Below, piece after piece: positions 19,302 to 27,832 of a DNA stretch of 64,000 nt. Within the stretch, counting starts at the first letter, position 1. Each line of letters begins with the position of its first letter. The notes under the pieces were generated by a model. It saw nothing but the letters and a program-made list of their open reading frames with translations. It was not told where the DNA came from and did no database searches. The stretch is from the NCBI RefSeq assembly GCF_039621805.1, contig NZ_CP155073.1, positions 2,232,001 to 2,296,000 of the forward strand, read 5' to 3'. The position numbers were made by a program, and so were the translations under genes. The DNA comes from Paraburkholderia sp. PREW-6R (GTDB taxonomy: Bacteria > Pseudomonadota > Gammaproteobacteria > Burkholderiales > Burkholderiaceae).

Positions 19302-19943
19302 TCAACTCACCGCGCTCACGTCGAGCGGCGCGCCGGTCTTCGCCTTGATTTCTTCCACTGTCACGCCCGGTGCGAGCTCGGTCAGCTTGAGCCCGTCTTC
19401 CGTGACCTCGATCACGCCGAGATCGGTGATGATCTGATCGACCACCGCCACGCCCGTCAGCGGCAGCGTGCATTCTTCGAGAATCTTGTGCTGGTCGCCC
19501 TTGGCGACGTGCTCCATCAGCACGACCACGCGCTTGACGCCTGCCACGAGGTCCATCGCGCCGCCCATGCCCTTGATCATCTTGCCCGGAATCATCCAGT
19601 TCGCCAGATCGCCCTTCTTGCTGATCTGCATCGCACCGAGGATCGCCAGGTTGATGTGGCCGCCACGAATCATCGCAAACGAGTCCGCCGACGAGAAAAT
19701 CGACGAGCCCGGCAACGTGGTCACGGTCTGCTTCCCGGCGTTGATCAGGTCGGCATCCACTTCCTCTTCGGTCGGCGACGGGCCGATGCCGAGCAGGCCG
19801 TTTTCCGACTGCAGCCACACTTCGACGCCCGGCGGCACATGGTTCGCGACCAGCGTCGGCAAGCCGATACCGAGGTTCACGTAAAAGCCGTCCTGCAGTT
19901 CCCTGGCCGCGCGCGCGGCCATTTCGTCACGAGTCCATGCCAT
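19302..19943 (-). CDS. scoB: 3-oxoacid (succinyl-CoA:3-ketoacid) CoA-transferase subunit B
   Basis: The 213-residue beta subunit that carries the catalytic Glu in the [10 protein letters not shown] motif (about residue 50), which forms the covalent glutamyl-CoA intermediate. [12 protein letters not shown] and [15 protein letters not shown] are further family motifs. Together with ScoA it transfers CoA from succinyl-CoA to acetoacetate, feeding ketone bodies and PHB breakdown products into the TCA cycle. The start is ATG 19943 with AAGGAG 7 bp upstream, 2 bp after the scoA stop, so the pair is translationally linked. Confidence 0.94.
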   Translation of the reverse strand: MAWTRDEMAARAARELQDGFYVNLGIGLPTLVANHVPPGVEVWLQSENGLLGIGPSPTEEEVDADLINAGKQTVTTLPGSSIFSSADSFAMIRGGHINLAILGAMQISKKGDLANWMIPGKMIKGMGGAMDLVAGVKRVVVLMEHVAKGDQHKILEECTLPLTGVAVVDQIITDLGVIEVTEDGLKLTELAPGVTVEEIKAKTGAPLDVSAVS

Positions 19944-19945
19944 GA

Positions 19946-20650
19946 TCAGTCTCCTTTCGCGCGGACGATGCGTTGTTCGATGCGTTTTTCCGGATTGGCA
20001 TTGAGCACGATGCGCTGCACGAAAATGCCCGGCGTGTGGATCGCGTCCGGATCGAGTTCGCCTACTTCCACGATTTCCTCGACTTCCGCGACAGTGATCT
20101 TGCCCGCCATCGCGCACATGGGATTGAAGTTGCGCGCGGTGCGGCGGTAGATCAGGTTGCCTGACTTGTCGGCCTTCCATGCCTTGACGAGCGCGACGTC
20201 TGCCGTCAGCGAATGTTCGAGCACGTAATGGTTGTCGCCGAACTGGCGCGTTTCCTTGCCTTCTGCGATCAGCGTGCCGTAACCCGTGTTGGTGAAGAAT
20301 GCCGGAATGCCCGAGCCGCCCGCGCGCAGCTTTTCGGCGAGCGTGCCTTGCGGCGTGAATTCCAGTTCGAGTTCGCCGGCCAGATACTGGCGCTCGAACT
20401 CCTTGTTCTCGCCCACATACGACGAAATCATCTTCCTGACCTGACGCGTCTCGAGCAGGAGGCCGAGGCCGAACCCGTCGACGCCCGCATTGTTGCTGAT
20501 ACAGGTGATGCCCTGCACCTTCGAATCGCGCAGCGCCGCGATCAGCGCCTCCGGAATGCCGCACAATCCGAAGCCGCCGACGGCGAAGGTCTGCCCGTCC
20601 TTGACGATGTCTTTCAGCGCTTCGGCGGCGCCTGGATAGACTTTGTTCAT
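19946..20650 (-). CDS. scoA: 3-oxoacid (succinyl-CoA:3-ketoacid) CoA-transferase subunit A
   Basis: The 234-residue alpha subunit. [37 protein letters not shown] has the glycine-rich CoA-binding GGFGLCGIP motif of the family, and [19 protein letters not shown] is conserved. AAGGAAGGGA precedes ATG 20650. The frame continues to 20758 without similarity. It forms an operon with scoB; a PAS-LuxR regulator is divergently transcribed and might regulate it. Confidence 0.94.
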   Translation of the reverse strand: MNKVYPGAAEALKDIVKDGQTFAVGGFGLCGIPEALIAALRDSKVQGITCISNNAGVDGFGLGLLLETRQVRKMISSYVGENKEFERQYLAGELELEFTPQGTLAEKLRAGGSGIPAFFTNTGYGTLIAEGKETRQFGDNHYVLEHSLTADVALVKAWKADKSGNLIYRRTARNFNPMCAMAGKITVAEVEEIVEVGELDPDAIHTPGIFVQRIVLNANPEKRIEQRIVRAKGD

Positions 20651-20927
20651 CAGTATGTCCCTTCCTTGATGGAAACCCGAAACCGGGGCGCCGGCTGCCC
20701 AGAACAGGGCTGCCGGAATATTGCGGCTGTCATGACGTTTGCGGGCATAGCCCGACACGCCATTCTAGTCATCGACAGGCGGCCGTGCGTTCAGTTGCAC
20801 TGGATAGCGCGGGTCCGCGCCAGGAGCCGCCGTCGACGAACGCCGCGTTCTCATGTGCCCGAAAGGGTACGCTGCGGGCGCCATACGGCACAATACGCAA
20901 AAATACATAAGTACTTGCCGCCACCCC

Positions 20928-21473
20928 ATGCCCGCACTGGATTACCAAACCGCTTTTCATCTTGCGCCGATCGGACTCGTGCTGTCGCGCGAGCGCTTTA
21001 TCGAAGATTGCAATGACGAGCTGGCGGCAATTTTCGGCTGCCGTCGCGAGGCGCTGCTCGGGCAGTCGTTCCAGGTGCTGTATCCGTCTGAGGATGAGTT
21101 CGAGCGGATCGGCGCCCGTATTCCGCCGATCATGACCGCTCAGGGCAGTTACGCGGACGACCGCATCATGAAGCGCGCCAACGGCGAACTGTTCTGGTGC
21201 CACGTGACCGGCCGCGCACAGCAGCGCGCCGACCCGCACGCGGCGGGGGTATGGACTTTCGAGGACCTGAGCGCGACGCGCCGCGTGGCGGTCGAATTGA
21301 CACCGCGCGAGCGGGAAATCGCCGCGCAACTCGTGACTGGGAAAACCAGCAAGCAGATTGGGCGCGCGCTGGACATCAGTCCGCGCACGGTCGACGTCTA
21401 CCGCGCGCGGCTCATGCGCAAATACGAGACGGGCAATGCCACTGAGCTGTTACAGCGTCTGCTCGGGCATTAA
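20928..21473 (+). CDS. PAS domain LuxR-type transcriptional regulator
   Basis: A 181-residue one-component regulator. Residues 1-110 form a PAS sensor (FHLAPIGLVLSRERFIEDCNDELAAIFG, then QSFQVLYPSEDEFERIG). Residues 118-181 form a LuxR/GerE helix-turn-helix (LTPREREIAAQLVTGKTSKQIGRALDISPRTVDVYRARLMRK). There is no receiver domain and no haem-binding His that I could assign. It is divergent from scoA across a 277-bp gap, so short-chain ketoacid metabolism is a plausible target, which is inference. ATG 20928 begins the PAS domain; longer in-frame starts lack support. Confidence 0.85.
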   Translation: MPALDYQTAFHLAPIGLVLSRERFIEDCNDELAAIFGCRREALLGQSFQVLYPSEDEFERIGARIPPIMTAQGSYADDRIMKRANGELFWCHVTGRAQQRADPHAAGVWTFEDLSATRRVAVELTPREREIAAQLVTGKTSKQIGRALDISPRTVDVYRARLMRKYETGNATELLQRLLGH

Positions 21474-21488
21474 GAAAGGCTTTTGCCG

Positions 21489-21920
21489 TCAGGCAGCCTT
21501 GACGAGCGCGGCGCGTTCGATCGTGTCGCGCAGCACATCCGGCACGGGCACCGACTTGCCCGCCGCGTAATCGATCCATACGCAGCGCGCCGCGCCTCGT
21601 GCATAGACGGTGTGCGGATCATCGGCGCGCACGAGCTCGAAACCGGTGTCGAAACTGCTGCGGCCCGGCGTGGCGACCGTCATCCGGCCGATCACGTCGC
21701 CGGGATAATGCAGCTGCTTGAGAAATTCCATCGACGCATTCACGATCACCGGCCCCTGCCCGTTAGCGTCGCCGCCGCTCAGCCCGAGCTGTTCGAACCA
21801 GGAAATGCGCACCTGCTCCATATAACGGAAATAGACCGTGTTGTTCACATGGCCGAATGCGTCCATGTCGCCCCAACGGATCGGCATCGACATCTCAAAC
21901 ACTGCGTGGAAATCGCTCAT
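21489..21920 (-). CDS. 4-hydroxybenzoyl-CoA thioesterase-type hotdog thioesterase
   Basis: A 143-residue single hotdog domain of the YbgC/4HBT family. The catalytic motif IRWGDMDAFGHVNNTVYFRYMEQVRISWF has the conserved Asp, followed by GHVNN. It hydrolyses acyl-CoA thioesters; chain length and substrate cannot be told. AAGAAG lies 6 bp upstream of the ATG. It is convergent with the PAS-LuxR gene (15-bp gap) and on the same strand as the SDR upstream. Confidence 0.9.
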   Translation of the reverse strand: MSDFHAVFEMSMPIRWGDMDAFGHVNNTVYFRYMEQVRISWFEQLGLSGGDANGQGPVIVNASMEFLKQLHYPGDVIGRMTVATPGRSSFDTGFELVRADDPHTVYARGAARCVWIDYAAGKSVPVPDVLRDTIERAALVKAA

Positions 21921-22114
21921 CGTACTTCTTTAACGAAAAAACCCGGTTGACGCCGGCACGAGGCCCGGCAAAATTGAACTGCAAGATTAGCGCGGACCTT
22001 TCTCTCGCAGAAAGGCCTGCGCGCGTAATACTGTTTCTTCGCGGATGCACAAATTAGCAGCGTACGGAAAACGCCCACGCCCGGCGACGCGTCCGGCGCG
22101 CAGGCGCCGTGTGC

Positions 22115-22891
22115 TCACGCAAGCCCGAAACCGTCGTCTGCCGCAATCACCGAACCGTTGATGAACTGCGACTCGTCCGCTGCCAGCAGCAACAGCAGGC
22201 CGTCCAGATCTTCCGGCTTGCCCACGCGATGACGCGGCAGCAGCGACACGAGTTTTTGCCCCTGCTCGGTAGACCAGTGATGATGGTTGATCTCGGTGTC
22301 GATATAGCCCGGGCAGATCGCATTCACGTTGATGCCATGCTTGCCCCACTCGAGCGCCATGGCCTTCGTCATATGAACGACCGCCGCCTTGCTCATCGAG
22401 TACAGGCCGATTTGCGGCAACACGCGCAAACCCGCCATGGACGCAATATTGATGATCCGGTACGACGGTTTATGCGCACCGTTGCCGCGCATGATCATGC
22501 GCTTGGCCACTTCCTGCGCGACGAAGAAAGCGCCGCGCGTGTTAGTGTCGAAGACATATTCGAAGTCGGCCGGCGTGACTTCGGAGAGCTTTTGCGTGGT
22601 CGATACGCCCGAGTTGTTCACGAGAATGTCGATCGTGCCCGCCTCTGTCTCGGCATGCGCGACGGCCGACTTGATGCTCTGATAATCGGTCACGTCGAGC
22701 GAAACCACGTGCGCCGCGCCGCCGGACGCCTCGATCTCGGCGCGCAACTCCTTCAGGCGCTCGGTGCGGCGGCTCGCCAGCACGACCTTCGCGCCCGCCT
22801 GCGACAATACCTGTGCAAAGCGCTTTCCCAACCCGCTAGAAGCGCCGGTAATCAGCGCGACCTTGCCTTCCAGATTGATCGAACGGCCCAT
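22115..22891 (-). CDS. short-chain dehydrogenase/reductase
   Basis: A 258-residue classical SDR. The NAD(P)-binding TGASSGLGKRFA is at about residue 14, the NNSG motif follows, the catalytic Tyr/Lys sit in YSMSKAAVVHM, and ICPGYIDTEIN is the family's PG motif. It should interconvert a hydroxyl and a keto group. The start at 22891 is supported by AAGGAA 7 bp upstream. It is divergent from the ETF-ubiquinone oxidoreductase gene, so a role in fatty-acid or acyl-CoA metabolism is likely but not proven. Confidence 0.9.
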   Translation of the reverse strand: MGRSINLEGKVALITGASSGLGKRFAQVLSQAGAKVVLASRRTERLKELRAEIEASGGAAHVVSLDVTDYQSIKSAVAHAETEAGTIDILVNNSGVSTTQKLSEVTPADFEYVFDTNTRGAFFVAQEVAKRMIMRGNGAHKPSYRIINIASMAGLRVLPQIGLYSMSKAAVVHMTKAMALEWGKHGINVNAICPGYIDTEINHHHWSTEQGQKLVSLLPRHRVGKPEDLDGLLLLLAADESQFINGSVIAADDGFGLA

Positions 22892-22932
22892 TGTCGTTCC
22901 TTGTTCGGTTGTATTGACTGATGCGGTTGATA

Positions 22933-22970
22933 GATACGGTAAGACCGTCGGTGCCGATCGACACCGTATC
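22933..22970. promoter_or_regulatory. inverted repeat between divergent SDR and ETF-QO genes
   Basis: GATACGGT and ACCGTATC are perfect 8-bp arms separated by 22 bp, with a second nested palindrome (CGGTG...CACCG) inside. It lies 41 bp upstream of the SDR start and about 108 bp upstream of ETF-QO, and could be an operator for both genes. The binder is unknown. Confidence 0.4.
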
Positions 22971-23078
22971 ATATAAATAGAACGATCGTGCTAAAGTCTG
23001 TTGACCTGGTTGCAGTGCGGGAATGCATCGCCCACAATACGAACCCGAAAAAGCATTCTAACGGTAAGAGGAGCATCA

Positions 23079-24752
23079 ATGACCCCCGCAAGCCTCATTG
23101 AGCAATACGGACCACGCGAGTCGATGGAATACGACGTCGTGATCGTCGGCGGAGGCCCGGCTGGCCTGTCCGCGGCGATCCGCCTGAAGCAGCTGGCGGC
23201 TGAAAAGGGCGTCGAGATCGGTGTGTGCGTACTGGAAAAGGGCTCGGAGGTCGGGGCGCATATCCTGTCGGGCGCGGTGATGGACCCGCGCGCGATCACA
23301 GAACTGATTCCGGACTGGAAGGAAAAAGGCGCGCCGCTCACGGTGGACGTGACCGAAGACAGATTCCTGTTCCTCACCGAAACCGGTTCGAAGAGCGTGC
23401 CCACCTGGGCGCTGCCGGATAACTTCAAAAACCACGGCAACTACGTGGTGAGCCTCGCGAACGTCACGCGCTGGCTGGGTCAGCAGGCCGAAGCGCTGGG
23501 CGTGGAAATCTTCCCGGGCTTCCCCGCCGCTGAAATTCTGTACAACGACGATGGTTCGGTCAAAGGCGTCGCGACCGGCAATCTCGGCATCGGCAAGGAC
23601 GGTCAGCCGACCGAAAACTTCCAGCTCGGCATGGAGCTGCACGCGAAATACACACTCTTCTGCGAAGGCGCGCGCGGGCATCTGGGTCGTCAACTGAACG
23701 ATAAATTCAGGCTGCGCGAAGGCGTCGATCCGCAGGTGTATGGAATCGGCATCAAGGAATTGTGGGAAATCGATCCGGCAAAACACAAGCCGGGTCTGGT
23801 CATGCACACAGCCGGCTGGCCGCTCGAAAACGACACGTACGGCGGCTCGTTTCTCTATCACATGGACAACAACCAGGTGGTGGTGGGCTTCGTCGTGGGC
23901 CTCGGCTATTCGAATCCGTACCTGTCGCCGTTCGAAGAATTCCAGCGCTACAAGACGCACCCGGCAATCCGAGCGGTGCTCGAAGGCGGCAAGCGCGTGT
24001 CATATGGCGCGCGCGCGATCACCGCAGGCGGGTTGATGTCGCTGCCGAAGCTGGTGTTTCCGGGCGGTGCGCTGGTGGGCGACGACGCGGGATTCCTGAA
24101 CGCATCGCGGATCAAGGGCTCGCACGCGGCGATCAAGACCGGCATGCTGGCCGCAGACGCGGCGTTCGAAGCCGTGCAGGCAGGTCGCACGAGCGACGAA
24201 CTCACCGCGTATCCGGAGTCGTTCAAGACCTCGTGGCTGCACACCGAGCTGTATCGGGCGCGCAATTTCAAGCAGTGGATGAGCAAGGGCCTGTACCTCG
24301 GCACGCTGATGGTCGGCATCGAGCAGAAGCTGCTGGGCGGCAACGTGCCGTGGACGCTGCACCACCAGCACTGGGATCACGAGATGCTCAAACCGGCTTC
24401 GCAGTGCAAGCCGATCGTGTATCCGAAGCCGGATGGCAAGCTCACGTTCGACCGCTTGTCCTCGGTGTTCATTTCGAACACGAATCACGAGGAAAATCAG
24501 CCGGCTCATTTGACGCTGAAAGATCCGTCGGTGCCGGTGAACGTGAACTGGCAGACGTATGCGGGTCCGGAATCGCGTTACTGCCCGGCGCAGGTGTACG
24601 AGTTCGTGAAGAACGACGACGGCAGCGAACGCCTCGTGATCAACGCGCAGAATTGCGTGCACTGCAAGACGTGCGATATCAAGGACCCGACGCAGAACAT
24701 CGTATGGGTAACGCCAGAAGGTGGCGGCGGCCCGAACTATCCGAATATGTGA
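23079..24752 (+). CDS. electron transfer flavoprotein-ubiquinone oxidoreductase
   Basis: The 557-residue ETF-QO, a peripheral inner-membrane iron-sulfur flavoprotein that moves electrons from reduced ETF (loaded by acyl-CoA dehydrogenases) to ubiquinone. The FAD site is YDVVIVGGGPAGLSAAIRLK at about residue 22. The long central region contains GWPLENDTYGGSFLYHMD and GDDAGFLNASRIKGSHAAIKTGMLAAD. The C-terminal 4Fe-4S ligands are in NAQNCVHCKTCDIKDPTQN with an earlier Cys in RYCPAQVYEFV. GAGGAG lies 6 bp upstream of ATG 23079. Its product serves the acyl-CoA dehydrogenases at the start of the window. Confidence 0.96.
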   Translation: MTPASLIEQYGPRESMEYDVVIVGGGPAGLSAAIRLKQLAAEKGVEIGVCVLEKGSEVGAHILSGAVMDPRAITELIPDWKEKGAPLTVDVTEDRFLFLTETGSKSVPTWALPDNFKNHGNYVVSLANVTRWLGQQAEALGVEIFPGFPAAEILYNDDGSVKGVATGNLGIGKDGQPTENFQLGMELHAKYTLFCEGARGHLGRQLNDKFRLREGVDPQVYGIGIKELWEIDPAKHKPGLVMHTAGWPLENDTYGGSFLYHMDNNQVVVGFVVGLGYSNPYLSPFEEFQRYKTHPAIRAVLEGGKRVSYGARAITAGGLMSLPKLVFPGGALVGDDAGFLNASRIKGSHAAIKTGMLAADAAFEAVQAGRTSDELTAYPESFKTSWLHTELYRARNFKQWMSKGLYLGTLMVGIEQKLLGGNVPWTLHHQHWDHEMLKPASQCKPIVYPKPDGKLTFDRLSSVFISNTNHEENQPAHLTLKDPSVPVNVNWQTYAGPESRYCPAQVYEFVKNDDGSERLVINAQNCVHCKTCDIKDPTQNIVWVTPEGGGGPNYPNM

Positions 24753-24829
24753 CGCGATGCGTCGTGTTACGTGCGCGGTCCCTCGACGAGCGTGCCGCGC
24801 ACGCCGTTCGCGGCACGCGGCGGCGCTTC

Positions 24830-26413
24830 CTAGCGGCCTGCCAGCATCACGATTGTCTCCCTCACTTTCGCGATAACCGGCGCCCAGTCGGCGATGCGCG
24901 GTTGGCGAATCAGCTCGATCGAATCGTACCAGGCCGTGGCCGGCGATTCATCGCCCCAGAACCACGCCGACACGTGATCAATCATCAGACACGTCCGCAC
25001 GCCAAGCGCGCCGGCCAGATGCGCAGGGCCGCTGTCGATGGTAACGACCAGATCGAGATTTGCGAGCAACGCGGCGACATCGTCGAATCCTGACTGGAAG
25101 TGAGCGGTCAGATCGATTACGTTGAACCCTCGCGCGCGCCACTGCGCGACCGTTTCACCCCGTCCCGGCGACAGCGCGAAAAAACTCACGCCCGGCACAT
25201 CCAGCAGCGCCTCCAGTTGCTCGACAGGAACCGAGCGCCGCACGTCGCGGATATGGTCCGGGTTGCCATTCCAGACGAGCCCGATCTTCTTGCCTCGCGC
25301 ACGGATTTCGTTACGCGCATGCATGTCGATTCGTTCGCGCCACGTCTCTACCAGTGCGGGCTCGGCGCTCAGATAAGCGCGGCCCCAGCCGGTCGCGTCG
25401 ACAATCCCGAGTCGCAGCGGAAGGCTCATCAGCCCGCAATGAAAATCGGGACGCGTTTCAAGACTCGTTTCGAGCGCAAGATCGTGCGGCAACGATCGCT
25501 CGAATAAATGCCGCAGCGGTCCGTCGTGGCCAAAAATCACGCGACCGCCTTCGCGCCGCGCGCGCTCTGCCAGCAGCGGCAAGAACCGCACTGCCCACAG
25601 GCAGTCGCCATTGCCCTGCTCACCATAGACGACCAGCGTCTTGCCCGCGAGCGATTCGCCCTGCCAATACGGACTGATCGCGGCGAGCGCCTGCTGCGCA
25701 TTGTTCAGGTCGCCGGCAAAAGCGACGCGGGCTTCGTAATGCATCCAGCCTTGCGCATAGCGACCCGAGCGGATTTCCAGCTCGGAAAGGTCGAACAGGG
25801 CGTGAGCATTGTCTGGCGACGCCGCCAGCACCCGGCGCAGCAGCGCCTCGGCCTCGTCAAAATGGGCCTGTTCCTTCACGCATAGCGCAAGCTTGTGCAG
25901 CACGACCGGATGATCCGGGACGACGCGAAGCGCTTCGCGCAACAAACGCTGAGCGGTCACGAAATCGTTGCGATGTTGCACCGCGGCCGCGCGCCAGACG
26001 AGCGCGTTGGCATCGGCAGGATTGTTCGACAACAGCCGTCCGGTGGCGGTGTTGACGAGTGCCCAGTCGCGCAGCGTAAAAGCCGTTTGAGCGATGACGG
26101 ACAGCAGCGTGGCGTCGCACGAACGGTTGAGCCGCCACGCGCGCACCAGCACGGCAAGCGCGTCGCGTTGCAGCGCTTTGTCACGCCCAGCCTGATCGAG
26201 AAGCCGTCGACCGGCAGCGAGACACTCCGCGGCGGTTGCGTCGGATGAGTTTGCGCGGTCAAGCAGGGCCGCGAGTTCGTTGCGGGCGGGTCCGGGATCG
26301 GGATTGGGATCGGGATCAGGATCGGGATCAGGATCGGGATCGGGATCGGGATCAGGATCGGGATCGGGATCGGGATCGGGATCGGGGTTGGAGTTGGAGT
26401 TGGGACCGTTCAT
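24830..26413 (-). CDS. TPR protein with glycosyltransferase-9-like C-terminal domain and Asp-Pro repeat N-terminus
   Basis: A 527-residue protein. Residues 8-42 are almost entirely Asp-Pro dipeptides, encoded by a hexanucleotide repeat. Residues about 45-240 are TPR-like helices (LLREALRVVPDHPVVLHKLALCVKEQAHFDEAEALLRRVL). The C-terminal half has the ADP-heptose-transferase-like fold typical of TPR glycosyltransferases (KTLVVYGEQGNGDCLWAVRFLPLL, IGLVWNGNPDHIRDVRRSVP, VVTIDSGPAHLAGALGV). It may glycosylate a protein or surface structure; no acceptor gene is nearby. GGAG lies 8 bp upstream of ATG 26413. Confidence 0.82.
   Translation of the reverse strand: MNGPNSNSNPDPDPDPDPDPDPDPDPDPDPDPDPDPNPDPGPARNELAALLDRANSSDATAAECLAAGRRLLDQAGRDKALQRDALAVLVRAWRLNRSCDATLLSVIAQTAFTLRDWALVNTATGRLLSNNPADANALVWRAAAVQHRNDFVTAQRLLREALRVVPDHPVVLHKLALCVKEQAHFDEAEALLRRVLAASPDNAHALFDLSELEIRSGRYAQGWMHYEARVAFAGDLNNAQQALAAISPYWQGESLAGKTLVVYGEQGNGDCLWAVRFLPLLAERARREGGRVIFGHDGPLRHLFERSLPHDLALETSLETRPDFHCGLMSLPLRLGIVDATGWGRAYLSAEPALVETWRERIDMHARNEIRARGKKIGLVWNGNPDHIRDVRRSVPVEQLEALLDVPGVSFFALSPGRGETVAQWRARGFNVIDLTAHFQSGFDDVAALLANLDLVVTIDSGPAHLAGALGVRTCLMIDHVSAWFWGDESPATAWYDSIELIRQPRIADWAPVIAKVRETIVMLAGR
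26291..26390. repeat. hexanucleotide tandem repeat (GGGATC)n
   Basis: About 16 copies of GGGATC with scattered AGGATC and GGGATT variants. On the minus strand each unit encodes Asp-Pro in the N-terminus of the TPR/glycosyltransferase gene. Because the unit is 6 bp, copy changes alter length without shifting the frame. Confidence 0.9.
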
Positions 26414-26680
26414 TCAGACGCTCCAGTGCGCGTCGCGAAGGCGCGAGCACGCGCGAAGACAGACATACGCGCAGAACGCACGAGCAAGCGCAAACGCCGC
26501 CCTGGAAGCGGCGAGCGCACTCGCTAATGCAGGCGGCCCGATCAGCGCAAGCACTACGTTGACGGGGAACTGGAAATGGAAATGGCGCCGAACCGACGCC
26601 ATCCACACTCATGCCTGATTGTCTTCGATGACGCTCATCAGACGAGTCCGAAAAGTCGCGGACGCGCTGGCGAAACGTCT

Positions 26681-27781
26681 TTAAGGCGCGCTAGCCGCGA
26701 TCTTCGGCGTGCTGACTGCCACATCGCCGCATTGCGCGCGATGCCGCAGCGCATGATCGATGAGCACGAGCGCAAGCATGGATTCAGCGATCGGCGTGGC
26801 GCGAATGCCGACACACGGATCGTGCCGCCCGAACGTTTCGACGACGACCTCCTGCCCCGCCTTGTCGATGGAACGACGCGGCGTGCGAATGCTCGACGTT
26901 GGTTTGATCGCGATCGACACGGTAATGTCCTGCCCGGTCGAAATACCGCCAAGCACGCCGCCGGCGTGATTGCCGACGAAGCCTTCCGGCGTCAGTTCAT
27001 CGCCGTGCACAGAGCCGCGTTGCGCGACGCTCGCAAAGCCCGCGCCGATTTCCACGCCCTTTACCGCGTTGATGCCCATCATTGCATGCGCAATGTCCGC
27101 GTCCAGGCGGTCGAAGAGCGGCTCACCGAGACCCACCGGCACGCCCGAGGCCACCACGTTGATGCGCGCGCCGATCGAATCGCCGTCTTTGCGCAGCGCG
27201 TCCATATAGGTTTCGAGTTGCGGCACGATCTCGGCGTTCGGCACGAAGAACGGGTTTTCGCGCACGTGCGCCCAATCGACGAAAGGCACGTTGATCTCGC
27301 CGAGCGCCGCCATGTAGCCACGAATCTCGGTGCCGAACTTCTCGCGCAGCCATTTCTTCGCGACCGCGCCTGCCGCCACCGTGGGCGCAGTCAGGCGCGC
27401 CGATGAACGGCCGCCGCCGCGATAGTCGCGAATGCCGTATTTTTGCCAGTAGGTGTAATCGGCGTGGCCGGGGCGGAACGTGTCGGCGATATTGCCGTAG
27501 TCCTTGCTGCGCTGATCGGTATTGCGAATCAGCAGCGCGATCGGCGCACCGGTAGTCTGCCCTTCGAACACGCCGGACAGTATCTCGACCTTGTCCTCTT
27601 CCTGGCGCTGCGTGACGTGGCGCGACGTGCCAGGCTTGCGCCGGTCGAGTTCCAGCTGGATGTCCGCTTCGACAAGCGCCATGCCCGGCGGGCAACCGTC
27701 GATCACGCAGCCGATGGCGGGGCCGTGTGATTCGCCGAAGGTCGTGACAGTGAAGAGCGTACCGAGGGTGTTGCCGGACAT
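26681..27781 (-). CDS. aroC: chorismate synthase
   Basis: The 366-residue enzyme that converts EPSP to chorismate with reduced FMN, the last shikimate step. The three family signatures are visible: [18 protein letters not shown] near the N-terminus, the [18 protein letters not shown] region, and RTPRRSID with the preceding [18 protein letters not shown]. Full length. It lies 51 bp downstream of the MFS/acyltransferase gene on the same strand and is likely co-transcribed with it. Confidence 0.97.
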   Translation of the reverse strand: MSGNTLGTLFTVTTFGESHGPAIGCVIDGCPPGMALVEADIQLELDRRKPGTSRHVTQRQEEDKVEILSGVFEGQTTGAPIALLIRNTDQRSKDYGNIADTFRPGHADYTYWQKYGIRDYRGGGRSSARLTAPTVAAGAVAKKWLREKFGTEIRGYMAALGEINVPFVDWAHVRENPFFVPNAEIVPQLETYMDALRKDGDSIGARINVVASGVPVGLGEPLFDRLDADIAHAMMGINAVKGVEIGAGFASVAQRGSVHGDELTPEGFVGNHAGGVLGGISTGQDITVSIAIKPTSSIRTPRRSIDKAGQEVVVETFGRHDPCVGIRATPIAESMLALVLIDHALRHRAQCGDVAVSTPKIAASAP

Positions 27782-27832
27782 GGGCGTCGTCCAAAGGAAT
27801 GCGGGGAAAGCGCTATTATGCCAGCCGCTGCG

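Noticed and set aside
26291..26390. Phase-variable on/off switch at the GGGATC repeat
   Set aside because: The 6-bp unit cannot change the reading frame, so only tail length would vary.
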